NCBI RefSeq assembly: GCF_013322225.1
Contig: NZ_JAAMFB010000003.1
Span: forward strand, 180,185-244,184
Reading direction: 5' to 3'
DNA length: 64,000 nt
Origin: Agrobacterium larrymoorei
GTDB lineage: Bacteria > Pseudomonadota > Alphaproteobacteria > Rhizobiales > Rhizobiaceae
Positions 34,550 through 43,542 of the stretch are shown here, piece after piece. Positions within the stretch are counted from its first letter, which is position 1. The number at the start of each line of letters is the position of its first letter. Both the position numbers and the translations under genes were made by a program. Under the pieces are notes generated by a model, which saw only the letters and a list, made by a program, of their open reading frames with translations, made no database searches and had not been told where the DNA came from.

Positions 34550-35509
34550 TTACAGATTGAGCAGGCGGGCTTTTGCGCTTTGATATTCTGCAGCCAGTCT
34601 GTCCACAAGCGCAGAGACCGGCTCGACGGCCTTCACTGCGCCCACGCCCTGGCCTGCGCCCCAGATGTCCTTCCAGGCTTTTGCGCCGGTGGCCGCCGCT
34701 GTAAAATCCATCTTGGAGGGATCTGCAACGGGCAGGTTGTCCGGGTCCATGCCTGAGGCGGTGATGGAGGCTTTGAGGTAGTTGCCGTGGACACCGGTGA
34801 AATAGTTTGAATAAACGATGTCGCCCGCCTGTGCGTCAACGATGGCTTGCTTATAGGCCTCGGTCGCGCGTGCTTCCTTGGTGGCGATGAAGGGTGAGCC
34901 GATATAGGCCATGTCCGCGCCCATGGCCTGCGCCGCGAGGATCGATCCGCCATTGGCAATCGCACCTGCCAGAAGCAGCGGGCCGTCGAACCATTCGCGG
35001 ATTTCCTGCACCAGCGCAAAAGGAGACAGCGTTCCCGCGTGGCCGCCAGCCCCGGTCGCAACCGCGATCAAGCCGTCTGCACCCTTGCGGATGGCGGAGT
35101 TGGCGTGGCGGTTGTTGATGACGTCATGCAGCACGATGCCGCCATAGGAGTGGATGGCCGCGTTGACTTCCGGCACCGCACCCAGCGATGAAATCACGAT
35201 AGGCACCTTGTATTTCACGCAAAGACCGAGATCATGCTCCAGCCGCTTGTTGGACATATGCACGATCTGGTTTACGGCAAAGGGTGCAGCGGGACGATCC
35301 GGGTTTGCTGCACTATGCGCGGCCAGTTCTTCGGTCATCATCGCCAGCCATTCGTCCAGCTGGCTTTCCGGGCGTGCGTTGAGGGCAGGGAACGCGCCGA
35401 CAACGCCCGCCTTGCACTGCGCCAGCGTCAATTCGGGGTGCGAAATGATGAACAGCGGTGATGCGATGACCGGCAGACGGAGATTGTCCTTGAGGATGGA
35501 CGGCAGCAT
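34550..35509 (-). CDS. nitronate monooxygenase (2-nitropropane dioxygenase family)
   Basis: A 319-residue FMN-dependent TIM-barrel protein. Family blocks: LPVIASPLFIISHPELTLAQCKAGVVGAFP at the N-terminus, ATGAGGHAGTLSPFALVQEI with the catalytic His of nitronate monooxygenases, and GGSILAAQAMGADMAYIGSPFIAT for FMN phosphate. ATG 35509 has GGGAGG five bases before it. It may oxidise nitronates such as propionate-3-nitronate; FabK-like enoyl reductases share the fold. An ACGT-type element directly upstream suggests control together with fatty or branched-chain degradation. Confidence 0.88.
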   Translation of the reverse strand: MLPSILKDNLRLPVIASPLFIISHPELTLAQCKAGVVGAFPALNARPESQLDEWLAMMTEELAAHSAANPDRPAAPFAVNQIVHMSNKRLEHDLGLCVKYKVPIVISSLGAVPEVNAAIHSYGGIVLHDVINNRHANSAIRKGADGLIAVATGAGGHAGTLSPFALVQEIREWFDGPLLLAGAIANGGSILAAQAMGADMAYIGSPFIATKEARATEAYKQAIVDAQAGDIVYSNYFTGVHGNYLKASITASGMDPDNLPVADPSKMDFTAAATGAKAWKDIWGAGQGVGAVKAVEPVSALVDRLAAEYQSAKARLLNL

Positions 35510-35525
35510 GGTTCCTCCCATGAAG

Positions 35526-35546
35526 TTTACGTTTACGCGCACGTAA
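35526..35546. promoter_or_regulatory. LiuR-like element upstream of the nitronate monooxygenase gene
   Basis: TTTACGTTTACGCGCACGTAA carries three ACG cores at six-base steps, 17-37 bases before the start codon. Its ACGTTTACG part resembles the element upstream of fadD. Confidence 0.4.
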
Positions 35547-35795
35547 GATGTAACGAAGCCCGCAACACTTGAAAAGGGAAAAGAGCGTTGATTCCGGTGG
35601 AGCGATCACGCAAACCCCTAACCCTTCGAAATGGCCTGCTTTTGCACGCTCGCGCCATAGTCGTGACGTTTTCCCCAAGCCAATCTGCGCTTTGAAAACA
35701 ACGTGGCTTGCGGTTGATGCCCCAAGTCGTTACCGAATCGTAAATGGACTGGCGCCGAGAGGCAAGCTTTTGCTGGGAATGGAAAAGGACCGGGT

Positions 35796-37007
35796 GTGAG
35801 CGGACTGGAAACGGCAATCAGAAATGCCCTCGAAAAATCGGACAGATCGAATGCCGAAGTGCGCGCGCGCATCTATCAGTCCTCCCGACAGGCGCTGGAA
35901 GCGGGCCTGAGCAAGCAGGGGATAGATGATCCGGCTGTCGTTGGCCAGCAGCGGCAACGGCTTGAGACCCTCATTCACACCATCGAAACGGAGGAGCGAA
36001 ACCGCCTGCTGGATGTTGTGGAAGACCACGTACGGCGGGAGGCGGCGAGGGCACCACAGGCCGCGCCGCTACCGCAACACGGCCAGCGTCCGGCTGATGT
36101 TGGAGTTGCCCCATCCGTTTCGGCCGATCCCCGTTTTGATGATGAAGACGCTTCCATTCCGGTCGAAGCAGAAGTGCGCGGCGAAATGCGCGGTAACGCC
36201 GCCGCTCTTCCCGATACAAAGGTTGCTCCGCCAGTAGGCGATTTGCGCGCTGAGCGCACCGGTGCGGGGGTGCGGGACCGGACCTCTTCCGCCGGTCCCT
36301 CCGTCGATGCCGCTTCGCTGGCCTTCAAGCCGGAACGCGCGGCCAAGGGCAGGCGCAAACGCGGCATTATAACCCGGCTATTCATGTGGTTCACGCTGCT
36401 GGCATTCGTCAGCGTCGGCGGTTGGTGGATCTACAGCTCCGGCATCCTGCTGTCCCCGGCTGAGCGTGATACCAGCGTGCCGAACCCGCCGCCACAGGTG
36501 CAGGCGGAAGATTTTACAGGCAATGAGCCAACCGTGGAGGCCGGTCGCGGCTTTTCCGACGCGTGGGAAGAGGTCTTCAATGCCGAAGCAGGGACTAACG
36601 GCCCTCAGCCGGGTTCTCTTGGCGGTTTGGAAGAAATCACTACGGCAGGCGGCAAGGGTGTGAAGATCACCTCACGCAGTGCCGAAGACGGCGGGAATGT
36701 CGCGATTGCGGTGCCGGTGGACGTGTTGCGTGAAATGGCAGGCAAATCCTCCACCATCTCGATTACCATGCAATCAGCCAGCGACCGACCCACGCAGGTC
36801 TCCGTTGCCTGCGATTTCGGAAGCCTTGGTGCCTGTGCCCGTCATCGCTTCACTGCCACGCAGGAACGCGCAGATATGCTGATCAACGTCTCTTTTGATC
36901 GGTCCATGGCGCCCAATGCGCCCGGACGCATCCTGATCAACAGCGATATCGATGGCACGGGCCGCCCGATCAATCTCTACTCGGTGCGCATTCTGCCGGG
37001 CGAGTGA
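35796..37007 (+). CDS. conserved single-span membrane protein of unknown function
   Basis: A 403-residue protein with GTG start (AGGA upstream). Residues 1-90 are charged and helical, possibly coiled coil (AEVRARIYQSSRQAL, RQRLETLIHTIETEERNRLL); residues ~90-185 are Pro/Ala-rich and probably disordered; a membrane span at ~195-215 follows KGRRKRG; the C-terminal ~180 residues form a beta-rich domain with two Cys (VACDFGSLGACARHRF). The orientation suggests a cytoplasmic N-terminus and periplasmic C-terminus. No family or neighbour gives a function. Confidence 0.75.
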   Translation: MSGLETAIRNALEKSDRSNAEVRARIYQSSRQALEAGLSKQGIDDPAVVGQQRQRLETLIHTIETEERNRLLDVVEDHVRREAARAPQAAPLPQHGQRPADVGVAPSVSADPRFDDEDASIPVEAEVRGEMRGNAAALPDTKVAPPVGDLRAERTGAGVRDRTSSAGPSVDAASLAFKPERAAKGRRKRGIITRLFMWFTLLAFVSVGGWWIYSSGILLSPAERDTSVPNPPPQVQAEDFTGNEPTVEAGRGFSDAWEEVFNAEAGTNGPQPGSLGGLEEITTAGGKGVKITSRSAEDGGNVAIAVPVDVLREMAGKSSTISITMQSASDRPTQVSVACDFGSLGACARHRFTATQERADMLINVSFDRSMAPNAPGRILINSDIDGTGRPINLYSVRILPGE

Positions 37008-37054
37008 TCGTTTGCTCAAGGCGTTTCCGCTTTTTCTTGAAACGCGTCAGCGCT

Positions 37055-38149
37055 CTAAGACTTAAGCGTTTTCGCCGCCCAGCTCTCCACTGCGCTGTCG
37101 CGAAGCTCGCGGATATTCGCCACGCCGTCCCGCTCCAGAATGCGTGATAGACCGCGAACGATGGTGCCGGGCAGGCCGGGGCCTTCATAGACCATGCAGG
37201 AGTAGAGCTGCACGAGATCGGCACCGGCCTTGATCTTTTCCAGTGCCGTTTCCGCGGAAGACACGCCGCCGACGCCGATGATCGGCAGGTCGGGGCCGAC
37301 GCGCTTGCGTATCTTCGCAAGCACCGTTGTCGACAGGTCGAACAAAGGCTTGCCGGAAAGCCCGCCGGTTTCATGGTTGCTTCGTCCAGGCCGCAACCCA
37401 TCACGAGAGAGGGTGGTATTGGAGACGATCAGACCGTCCAGCCGGTGTAACAACACCTCCGCAGCGATGTCATCAAGGCCCTCTTCGGTAAGGTCGGGGG
37501 CGATCTTGAGAAAGACCGGAATATGCCGGTTCAGCTTTTCCGCCTCGCGGTCCCGTTGCGCAAGAGTGGCGCTCAAAAGTGCCGAAAGACTGTCACGCGC
37601 TTGCAGATCACGCAGGCCGGGCGTGTTCGGGGATGAGATATTGGCTGTGAAATAGGAGGCGACCGATGAGAATGTCTCGATACCCTTTACATAGTCGGCA
37701 ATCCGGTCGTCACTATCCTTGTTCGCACCGATATTGACGCCGACGATGCCACGCAGACCAGCGGAGATGAGGCGTGAAAGTGCTGCCGCATGTCCTTCAT
37801 TGTTGAAACCGAGACGGTTGATGACAGCCTCGTTTTCCACCAGCCGGAAAATGCGCGGCTTGGGATTGCCGGACTGGGCGCGTGGCGTCACCGTTCCGAT
37901 TTCGGTAAATCCGAAACCAAGCTTCAGCAGCGGGCCGGGAACTTCCGCATTCTTGTCATAGCCTGCCGCCATGCCGAGTGGATTGGGAAAAACAAGACCG
38001 GCGACAGTCTGTTGCAGGCGCGGATCGTGCGGAACGTGACAGGTGGGAATGAAACCGCTGCGGAGCGCCGTGATCGACATGCCATGGGCGACTTCCGGGT
38101 CAAGAAGAAACAGGCCGCGTCGACCGAGGGAGGAAAAAATTCCGTTCAT
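37055..38149 (-). CDS. pyrD: dihydroorotate dehydrogenase (quinone), class 2
   Basis: A 364-residue FMN enzyme oxidising dihydroorotate to orotate with membrane quinone. The class 2 N-terminal extension (FLLDPEVAHGMSI), NPLGMAAGYDKNAEVP, NISSPNTPGLRDLQ and the C-terminal GVGGVSSAETALEKIKAGADLVQLYS phosphate site are intact. ATG 38149 begins two bases after the DUF952 stop and has GGAG at seven bases, so the two genes are cotranscribed. It completes the pyrimidine pathway with pyrC and pyrE of this window. Confidence 0.96.
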   Translation of the reverse strand: MNGIFSSLGRRGLFLLDPEVAHGMSITALRSGFIPTCHVPHDPRLQQTVAGLVFPNPLGMAAGYDKNAEVPGPLLKLGFGFTEIGTVTPRAQSGNPKPRIFRLVENEAVINRLGFNNEGHAAALSRLISAGLRGIVGVNIGANKDSDDRIADYVKGIETFSSVASYFTANISSPNTPGLRDLQARDSLSALLSATLAQRDREAEKLNRHIPVFLKIAPDLTEEGLDDIAAEVLLHRLDGLIVSNTTLSRDGLRPGRSNHETGGLSGKPLFDLSTTVLAKIRKRVGPDLPIIGVGGVSSAETALEKIKAGADLVQLYSCMVYEGPGLPGTIVRGLSRILERDGVANIRELRDSAVESWAAKTLKS

Positions 38150-38151
38150 GT

Positions 38152-38517
38152 TCAAATCTCCGGAAACTGGTGCGCGCCGTCTTCATTCAGCGTCAGGGGC
38201 GTTTCCCAAAGCACGGCGTCGACTGGTAATTCGTCATAAAGGTGCGGGAAAAGGTCGCCGCCACGAGAGGGCTCGAACACCAGCTTATCGCTCAGGACGC
38301 TGCCATCGACTGCAATCAGCAGCAAATCTTCCTGGCCGGTGAAATGGCGCGCCGCCGTTTCCTTGACCTGATCGGCCGTCGAGAAGTGAATGTAGCCATC
38401 TGTCAGGTCGATTGCCGCACCTTTGAAGACGCCGGCGTCGCGCGCCTTCTGCCAAAGGGTACGAGGCACGATCTTGTATATGACGGGCGTTTCGTTGGCG
38501 GCTGGCGTTTCACTCAT
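38152..38517 (-). CDS. DUF952 family protein
   Basis: A 121-residue soluble protein with the family pattern: VIYKIVPRTLWQKARDAGVF, DGYIHFSTADQVKETAARHF, LLLIAVDGSVLSDKLVFEPS and FPHLYDELPVDAV. DUF952 proteins have a fold related to ADP-ribosyl-binding enzymes; function unknown. It is translated directly before pyrD, a frequent rhizobial arrangement. Confidence 0.9.
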   Translation of the reverse strand: MSETPAANETPVIYKIVPRTLWQKARDAGVFKGAAIDLTDGYIHFSTADQVKETAARHFTGQEDLLLIAVDGSVLSDKLVFEPSRGGDLFPHLYDELPVDAVLWETPLTLNEDGAHQFPEI

Positions 38518-38734
38518 GCGGCGTCTCCTTCATGTGCGGGCGGTGTGCCGTAAATGGCCTTCATTGTCCATCGCTTCACACAGATTTTTGCGTCTAAACC
38601 CCCATCTCGGCGAGGCAAGAGCGATCTAGTGCTTGTATTGGGCGGGATTTAGAGCAATCTTTTGTTGAAGAAACGGCTTCGACGCCGTCATGACGATGAG
38701 GCATACATGAAATGCTCTTGGGAGGGGGCGCGGC

Positions 38735-39385
38735 ATGTCAGAACTCACTATCATCATAGCAGATGACCATCCGCTGTTCCGCGGTGCGCTTAAACAAGCC
38801 GTCACACGGCTCGAAGGGCAGACCAGCATCATTGAAGCGGGAGATTTCGAAACGGCGCGAAATGCAGCGGTTGCGCAGCCTGACGCAGACCTGATGCTGC
38901 TTGATCTTGCGATGCCCGGCGTCAGCGGTTTTTCAGGACTGATGGCACTCAGGGCGGAATTTGCCAGCCTTCCCATTGTCATCGTTTCCGCAACGGATGA
39001 TCCGGCAACCATGCGCCGTGCAATCGATCTGGGTGCCTCCGGCTTTATATCCAAGTCATCCGGGATAGAAGACATTCGCGCCGGAATAGAACGCGTTCTC
39101 GAAGGTGATGTGTGGATACCCGCCGCCTGTCAATCCAGCCGTGATCAGGATGCCGATGTGTCCGATCTCATCAGCAGGCTCAGAACGCTGACACCCCAGC
39201 AAAGCCGCGTGCTCGGCATGTTGGGCGAGGGGCTGCTAAATAAGCAGATCGCCTACGAATTGAATGTTTCGGAAGCCACCGTCAAGGCGCATGTGTCGGC
39301 CATTTTGCTGAAGCTGAACGTGGACAGCAGGACGCAGGCGGTGATCCAGCTTTCCAAACTCAATCTACCGGCGATGGTCGCATGA
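38735..39385 (+). CDS. orphan NarL/FixJ-type response regulator
   Basis: A 216-residue regulator. Receiver domain: acidic pair IIIADDHPLF, phospho-acceptor Asp in DLMLLDLAMPG, Thr/Ser position VIVSATDD and Lys in GFISKSSG. C-terminal LuxR helix-turn-helix: LTPQQSRVLGMLGEGLLNKQIAYELNVSEATVKAHVSAILLKL. No histidine kinase is encoded nearby. A strong GGAGGGGG ribosome site precedes ATG 38735. Its targets cannot be told from the window. Confidence 0.92.
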   Translation: MSELTIIIADDHPLFRGALKQAVTRLEGQTSIIEAGDFETARNAAVAQPDADLMLLDLAMPGVSGFSGLMALRAEFASLPIVIVSATDDPATMRRAIDLGASGFISKSSGIEDIRAGIERVLEGDVWIPAACQSSRDQDADVSDLISRLRTLTPQQSRVLGMLGEGLLNKQIAYELNVSEATVKAHVSAILLKLNVDSRTQAVIQLSKLNLPAMVA

Positions 39386-39429
39386 ATTGAGCGACCCGTC
39401 ACACTTGCGTACCTCACATTAACTTAAAA

Positions 39430-39480
39430 GAATAAGGATTTTATTCCTTTTTTGTTCTTTACTCCCGCAGGGAGTTTGTC
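39430..39480 (+). terminator. two hairpins after the response regulator gene
   Basis: GAATAA/TTATTC followed by CTTTTTTGTTCTTT, then ACTCCC/GGGAGT (loop GCA) followed by TTGTC. The first has a good T-run and is the more likely terminator. Confidence 0.5.
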
Positions 39481-39540
39481 TAAATTCAAGCATCTGCTGA
39501 AAGAGCTTGCAAAGGTTGCGGCTCCATCCGGACGTTAACC

Positions 39541-40206
39541 ATGCTGTCACACGATAATATCTGGAGCGCAATCGACACGCTTGCAGACCGCAATCAGTTG
39601 ACGCCTTCCGGGCTGGCGCGGAAAGCGGGGCTGGATCCGACCTCGTTCAACAAATCCAAGCGTCTGGGGCCGGATGGTCGCCAGCGCTGGCCTTCGACCG
39701 AATCCGTCGCAAAGGTGCTCGAGGCAACCGGCGCCACCGTCGATCAGTTTTTCGGTTACGCCATGGAGCGGGTAGGCAAAAGCACCTTGCCCGAGGGTAA
39801 TTTTCCGCCGCAAGGCGGCTCCATACCTTTGCTCGGTTTTGCGCAGGCGGGTTCCGGCGGCTTTTTCGATGACGGTGGTTTTCCGGCGGGGCAGGGTTGG
39901 GACATCGTGGATTTTCCCGCCTCTCCCGCCAACAAGGTTGGCGTTTATGCGCTTGAAGTTCAGGGCGAGAGCATGATGCCGCTTTACAGGGATGGCGATG
40001 TGCTGATCGTGGAGCCGGGCGCTCAGGTGCGGCGCGGCGATCGTGTCGTCGTTAAAAGCCGCGATGGCGAGGTCATGGCGAAAGTGCTGGCTCGCCAGAC
40101 GGCCAAGACCATCGAACTCTTTTCGCTCAACCCCGACCATCCCAACCGCAGTTTCGATCTCTCCGACGTCGAGTGGGTCGCCCGTATCATCTGGGCAAGC
40201 CAGTAA
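39541..40206 (+). CDS. XRE/S24 LexA-like repressor
   Basis: A 221-residue protein with an N-terminal helix-turn-helix (LTPSGLARKAGLDPTSFNKSKR) and a C-terminal S24 peptidase fold. The catalytic serine is Ser144 in GESMMPLYRDGD, the lysine Lys181, spaced 37 residues apart as in LexA, and an Ala-Gly that could be the cleavage site is at 103-104 (FAQAGSGG). It may therefore self-cleave like LexA or phage CI. No SOS box was recognised and there are no phage genes around; close relatives are chromosomal in Rhizobiales. Confidence 0.85.
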   Translation: MLSHDNIWSAIDTLADRNQLTPSGLARKAGLDPTSFNKSKRLGPDGRQRWPSTESVAKVLEATGATVDQFFGYAMERVGKSTLPEGNFPPQGGSIPLLGFAQAGSGGFFDDGGFPAGQGWDIVDFPASPANKVGVYALEVQGESMMPLYRDGDVLIVEPGAQVRRGDRVVVKSRDGEVMAKVLARQTAKTIELFSLNPDHPNRSFDLSDVEWVARIIWASQ

Positions 40207-40239
40207 TCGGTAATCTTTTCCGTCCGTGCTTTTTCCTTG

Positions 40240-41115
40240 TCAAAACAGTCCATAGGGGAAATAGCGCCGGTAAATCTCCTCAAGACGTCCATTGCGAGAC
40301 AGGGCCGCAAGTGCCTGGTCGAAAGCCGGGACCAAGCGGTTTTCCGCATCTACGGTCATGATGGACAGGCCCTCACCGAGAAAACGGTCGGACATGTAGG
40401 GACCATCGAACATGGTGCAGCAATTATCGGATGCGGTTCCCGCGACCCAGAACGGAAGACGCAGCCCATCCGCAAAAACCGCATCGATCCTGCCGGATTT
40501 CAGCGCGTCGTACATCGGCTCATAACCATCGAAGCCGTTGATCGCTACGTTGGGGAAAAATGCCTTCAGCATTGCCTCATGGCGGGAGCGAGTGATCACA
40601 CCGACTTTCCTGCCGGAAAGCACTGCGGCCGATTGTCCGTCCAGATTCGTCGATTTGTTGACCGCGAAACGCGCGGGCAAGAGCAGATAGGGGCGTGTGA
40701 AGCTGAAGCTTTTCCGCAAATCCGAACTTGACGCGATGCCAGACATGACAGCTTCGCCTTCACCCATTTCGAGCGCGCCTTCAAGCTCGTCGAATGGCAA
40801 AGCCTGCACCTGACATTTGCTCTCGATTTTCAGCTGTGCGCAAATTTCCCGTGCCAGATCGACATGGAATCCGACGAGACGGCCATCCTGATCGGTGAAG
40901 TTGAAAGGCGGGAAATCCACCGACATGAGAAAGCGCACGCGCGGCACAGACGATAAATCCGCGCCGGGCAACCGCTCCTGGGCATCGAAAAGAACAGGCA
41001 GCCGACCATTATCGACGGGCTGCTGAGCGCGTCCAGCCATGCTCCAAAAAAGTATTGTGCAAAATGTAGCTGTAAAAATACCCCAAATTTTAAGGGATGC
41101 AACTAAAGGGCGCAT
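40240..41115 (-). CDS. family 3 extracellular solute-binding protein
   Basis: A 291-residue exported protein with a signal peptide (hydrophobic ~9-29, cleavage near GRA-QQP) and a SBP_bac_3 domain: RVRFLMSVDFPPFNFTDQDGRLVGFHVDLAREI, EAVMSGIASSSDLRKSFSFTRPYL and SGRIDAVFADG. Amino acids are the commonest ligands. No permease genes adjoin it, so it may be an orphan or sensor-like binding protein. ATG 41115 gives the best signal peptide; ATG 41142 is an alternative. Divergent from the glycosyltransferase gene. Confidence 0.82.
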   Translation of the reverse strand: MRPLVASLKIWGIFTATFCTILFWSMAGRAQQPVDNGRLPVLFDAQERLPGADLSSVPRVRFLMSVDFPPFNFTDQDGRLVGFHVDLAREICAQLKIESKCQVQALPFDELEGALEMGEGEAVMSGIASSSDLRKSFSFTRPYLLLPARFAVNKSTNLDGQSAAVLSGRKVGVITRSRHEAMLKAFFPNVAINGFDGYEPMYDALKSGRIDAVFADGLRLPFWVAGTASDNCCTMFDGPYMSDRFLGEGLSIMTVDAENRLVPAFDQALAALSRNGRLEEIYRRYFPYGLF

Positions 41116-41172
41116 GTATATGATCCGGAACGGGGTCTTCATGGTCGCCACCGTCAGGTGGTTGGGGTCGGC

Positions 41173-43107
41173 ATGTCTTTTGAAGAAGAGTATACACAAG
41201 ATTCGTCCGATGCGACCCTTGTCACACATGAAATTGTTCCGTTCCGGCCACTCGCCGATGATCCATTTCTGATATGTCCGGATGAGCCTGAAGCGGACGA
41301 TATATCCTTTCTCCAGACATTGGGCATCGGCAAGCCCTATATCGATGCCTGTCGCGAACGGGCCAAACTCTATGGCGCTACATTGGAGGCCGAGCTTCTG
41401 GCCAGCGGACTTGTTGCCGAGCAAGCCTATTTTGGTGCTTTCGCTCGATATCTTCGGCTGCCGTTTTTTGATGATCTCGATGCTTCCATCGTCGTAGATA
41501 CCCCTTCGCTGGACATTCAGCTTCTCGAACAACGTATGCTTCGTCTTTCTCCCCGAGACGCCAAACCCTACATCGCAGTCGTGCCAGACATCGAAACCAT
41601 TTCGCGGCTGAAGGCAGCGCTGGAAACAACGCCGGGCCTTCAGGCAGATATGGTCATCACAACGCCATCCGCCTTGAAAAGAGCAGTCTGGAATACAGGC
41701 GCGGAAAGGCGCACCCGGGAAACGATCAACACGCTGTTCGAAAACAAACCTCATTACTCATCGCGAATAACGCTCGAAGGCAAGCAGGGCTTCTGTCTCG
41801 GCATCGCCGTTACGATTCTTATCCTGTCGCTTTGCCTTGTAACCAACCTTACGCTCTATGCCCTTCACGCGGTAACCGCCTTTCTCTATCTGGCCGCAAC
41901 GCTTTTCAGGTTGTCGCCGCTGCGCACGGCGCCACAGAGGCGAACTCTTCGACTGGCTGATACATCCAGGAACGAACCTCTGCCGGTCTACAGTGTCCTC
42001 GTTGCACTTTACCGGGAGGAGGCGGTCGTTAAACAGCTTGTCGCCGCACTGGATCGGCTGGACTGGCCCAAGTCGCGGCTGGATATCAAGCTGGTATGCG
42101 AGGCGGACGACGCCATGACGCTCGATGCGATAGGCGCACTCAGCCTTGGTCCTCAATTCGAGGTGGTCAAAGTCCCACCGTCTTTGCCTCGCACCAAACC
42201 GAAAGCACTTAATTACGCACTTCGGGGCGTCCGTGGGCAGCTTCTCGCGGTTTATGATGCGGAAGACAGACCGCATTCCAAGCAGCTCAAAGAGGCTTAT
42301 GCGCGTTTTCAGGAGGCGCCTGATACTCTTGCCTGTCTTCAAGCCCCTTTGATCATCAGCAATGGCGACACGTCCTGGCTGACGTCTTCCTTCTCACTGG
42401 AATATTCCGCGCTATTCCGGCGCATGCTGCCGATGCTCGCGAAGAAGAAGATGCCGCTGCCGCTTGGCGGAACATCCAACCATTTCCGGACAGAGGTGCT
42501 GAGGGATGTCGGCGCTTGGGACCCTCATAACGTCACCGAAGATGCCGATCTCGGCATGCGGCTTTACCGGATGGGATATCGCTGCGATGTCATTCATTAT
42601 CCCACGCTGGAAGATGCGCCAACGGATGTGTTGGTTTGGATGAAGCAGCGGACGCGATGGTTTAAAGGCTGGCTGCAAAGCTGGCTGGTGATGATGAGAT
42701 CACCTTTGGCAACCGCTCGCCAGATGGGATGGCGAGCCTATCTGGTATTCCACCTGTTGATCGGCGGCATGCTGCTGTCGTCTCTCACGCATCCCCTGTT
42801 TCTCATCTACGTCGCCTATATCGTAAACATGCTTTGGACGGAGGGAACATCTTCGGTCGCCCCAGCACAGCTGGCGCTCTTCACCATCGACACGCTCAAC
42901 GTCCTCGCCAGCTACACGATCTTTCTCATGATGGGCCTTCGCGGAATGATTCCTCACGAGCGCAAACTCATCAAGCGCCGGTGGCTGTTCACGCCCCTCT
43001 ACTGGCTCATGCTGTCAGCGGCTGCATGGCACGCGGTTTACGAACTCCGCTACAAGCCATTTGTCTGGAACAAGACGCCTCATAAGCCAAGGGAACCGAA
43101 GCACTGA
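41173..43107 (+). CDS. membrane glycosyltransferase (GT2) with GspE/MshE-like N-terminal domain
   Basis: A 644-residue protein. Residues ~30-115 (DDISFLQTLGIGKPYIDACRERAKLYGATLEAELLASGLV, then YLRLPFFDD) resemble the N-terminal domain of type II secretion ATPases, which in MshE binds cyclic-di-GMP. Two membrane spans follow near 205-245, then a GT2 core: VLVALYREEAVVKQLV, YDAEDRPHSKQL, the base in TEDADLGMRLYRMGY and QRTRWFKGWLQ (QxxRW). Further spans lie near 520-600. The build is that of processive exopolysaccharide synthases such as the XagB/PgaC group; the polymer is unknown. Start ATG 41173 has a weak ribosome site. Confidence 0.85.
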   Translation: MSFEEEYTQDSSDATLVTHEIVPFRPLADDPFLICPDEPEADDISFLQTLGIGKPYIDACRERAKLYGATLEAELLASGLVAEQAYFGAFARYLRLPFFDDLDASIVVDTPSLDIQLLEQRMLRLSPRDAKPYIAVVPDIETISRLKAALETTPGLQADMVITTPSALKRAVWNTGAERRTRETINTLFENKPHYSSRITLEGKQGFCLGIAVTILILSLCLVTNLTLYALHAVTAFLYLAATLFRLSPLRTAPQRRTLRLADTSRNEPLPVYSVLVALYREEAVVKQLVAALDRLDWPKSRLDIKLVCEADDAMTLDAIGALSLGPQFEVVKVPPSLPRTKPKALNYALRGVRGQLLAVYDAEDRPHSKQLKEAYARFQEAPDTLACLQAPLIISNGDTSWLTSSFSLEYSALFRRMLPMLAKKKMPLPLGGTSNHFRTEVLRDVGAWDPHNVTEDADLGMRLYRMGYRCDVIHYPTLEDAPTDVLVWMKQRTRWFKGWLQSWLVMMRSPLATARQMGWRAYLVFHLLIGGMLLSSLTHPLFLIYVAYIVNMLWTEGTSSVAPAQLALFTIDTLNVLASYTIFLMMGLRGMIPHERKLIKRRWLFTPLYWLMLSAAAWHAVYELRYKPFVWNKTPHKPREPKH

Positions 43108-43149
43108 CACCCGCAGTTTCGGTAGCCTTAGCTGAACTGGCCTGATCGA

Positions 43150-43329
43150 TCACCTGATGATGCGGTTACTATTCTCACCGCGATGCCCATCGCCCTGACG
43201 AAAAGGATCGCCGTCCATAACCTGATCCATCCTCCACTCGTTACCGCGATAGGGGCTGTGCCAGGTTTGGCACCCGCTCAGCACGAGTGTCGAAATGAGC
43301 AAAGCACCACCAACGAAAATTTTTGCCAT
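43150..43329 (-). CDS. small lipoprotein
   Basis: A 59-residue protein: AKIFVGGALLISTLVLSGC is a lipoprotein signal with lipobox LSGC (Cys20), followed by a short hydrophilic tail rich in Asp, Arg and Gly. GGAG lies six to seven bases before ATG 43329. Probably an outer-membrane-anchored peptide; no function known. Confidence 0.7.
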   Translation of the reverse strand: MAKIFVGGALLISTLVLSGCQTWHSPYRGNEWRMDQVMDGDPFRQGDGHRGENSNRIIR

Positions 43330-43422
43330 GGGAAACTCCTCGATTGCCAACTCATATGGAGGTGAACGACAGGGCATTCAACAGAGGGAGAATTTTGTGG
43401 GAGCTTTGTAAGAGGATTGTGA

Positions 43423-43496
43423 TGGAGCGGGTGAAGGGAATCGAACCCTCGTATTCAGCTTGGGAAGCTGCTGCTCTACCATTGAGCTACACCCGC
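43423..43496 (-). tRNA. tRNA-Gly (anticodon CCC)
   Basis: Minus-strand cloverleaf: acceptor GCGGGTG/CACCCGC, D arm GCTCAATGGTAGAGC, anticodon stem CAGCT/AGCTG with loop TTCCCAA (CCC), T loop GTTCGATTC and encoded CCA. Reads GGG codons. Confidence 0.96.
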
Positions 43497-43542
43497 GCGC
43501 GCAAAAAACTTCCGATAGAACGGCGTTGCTGTCAAGCGTAGC

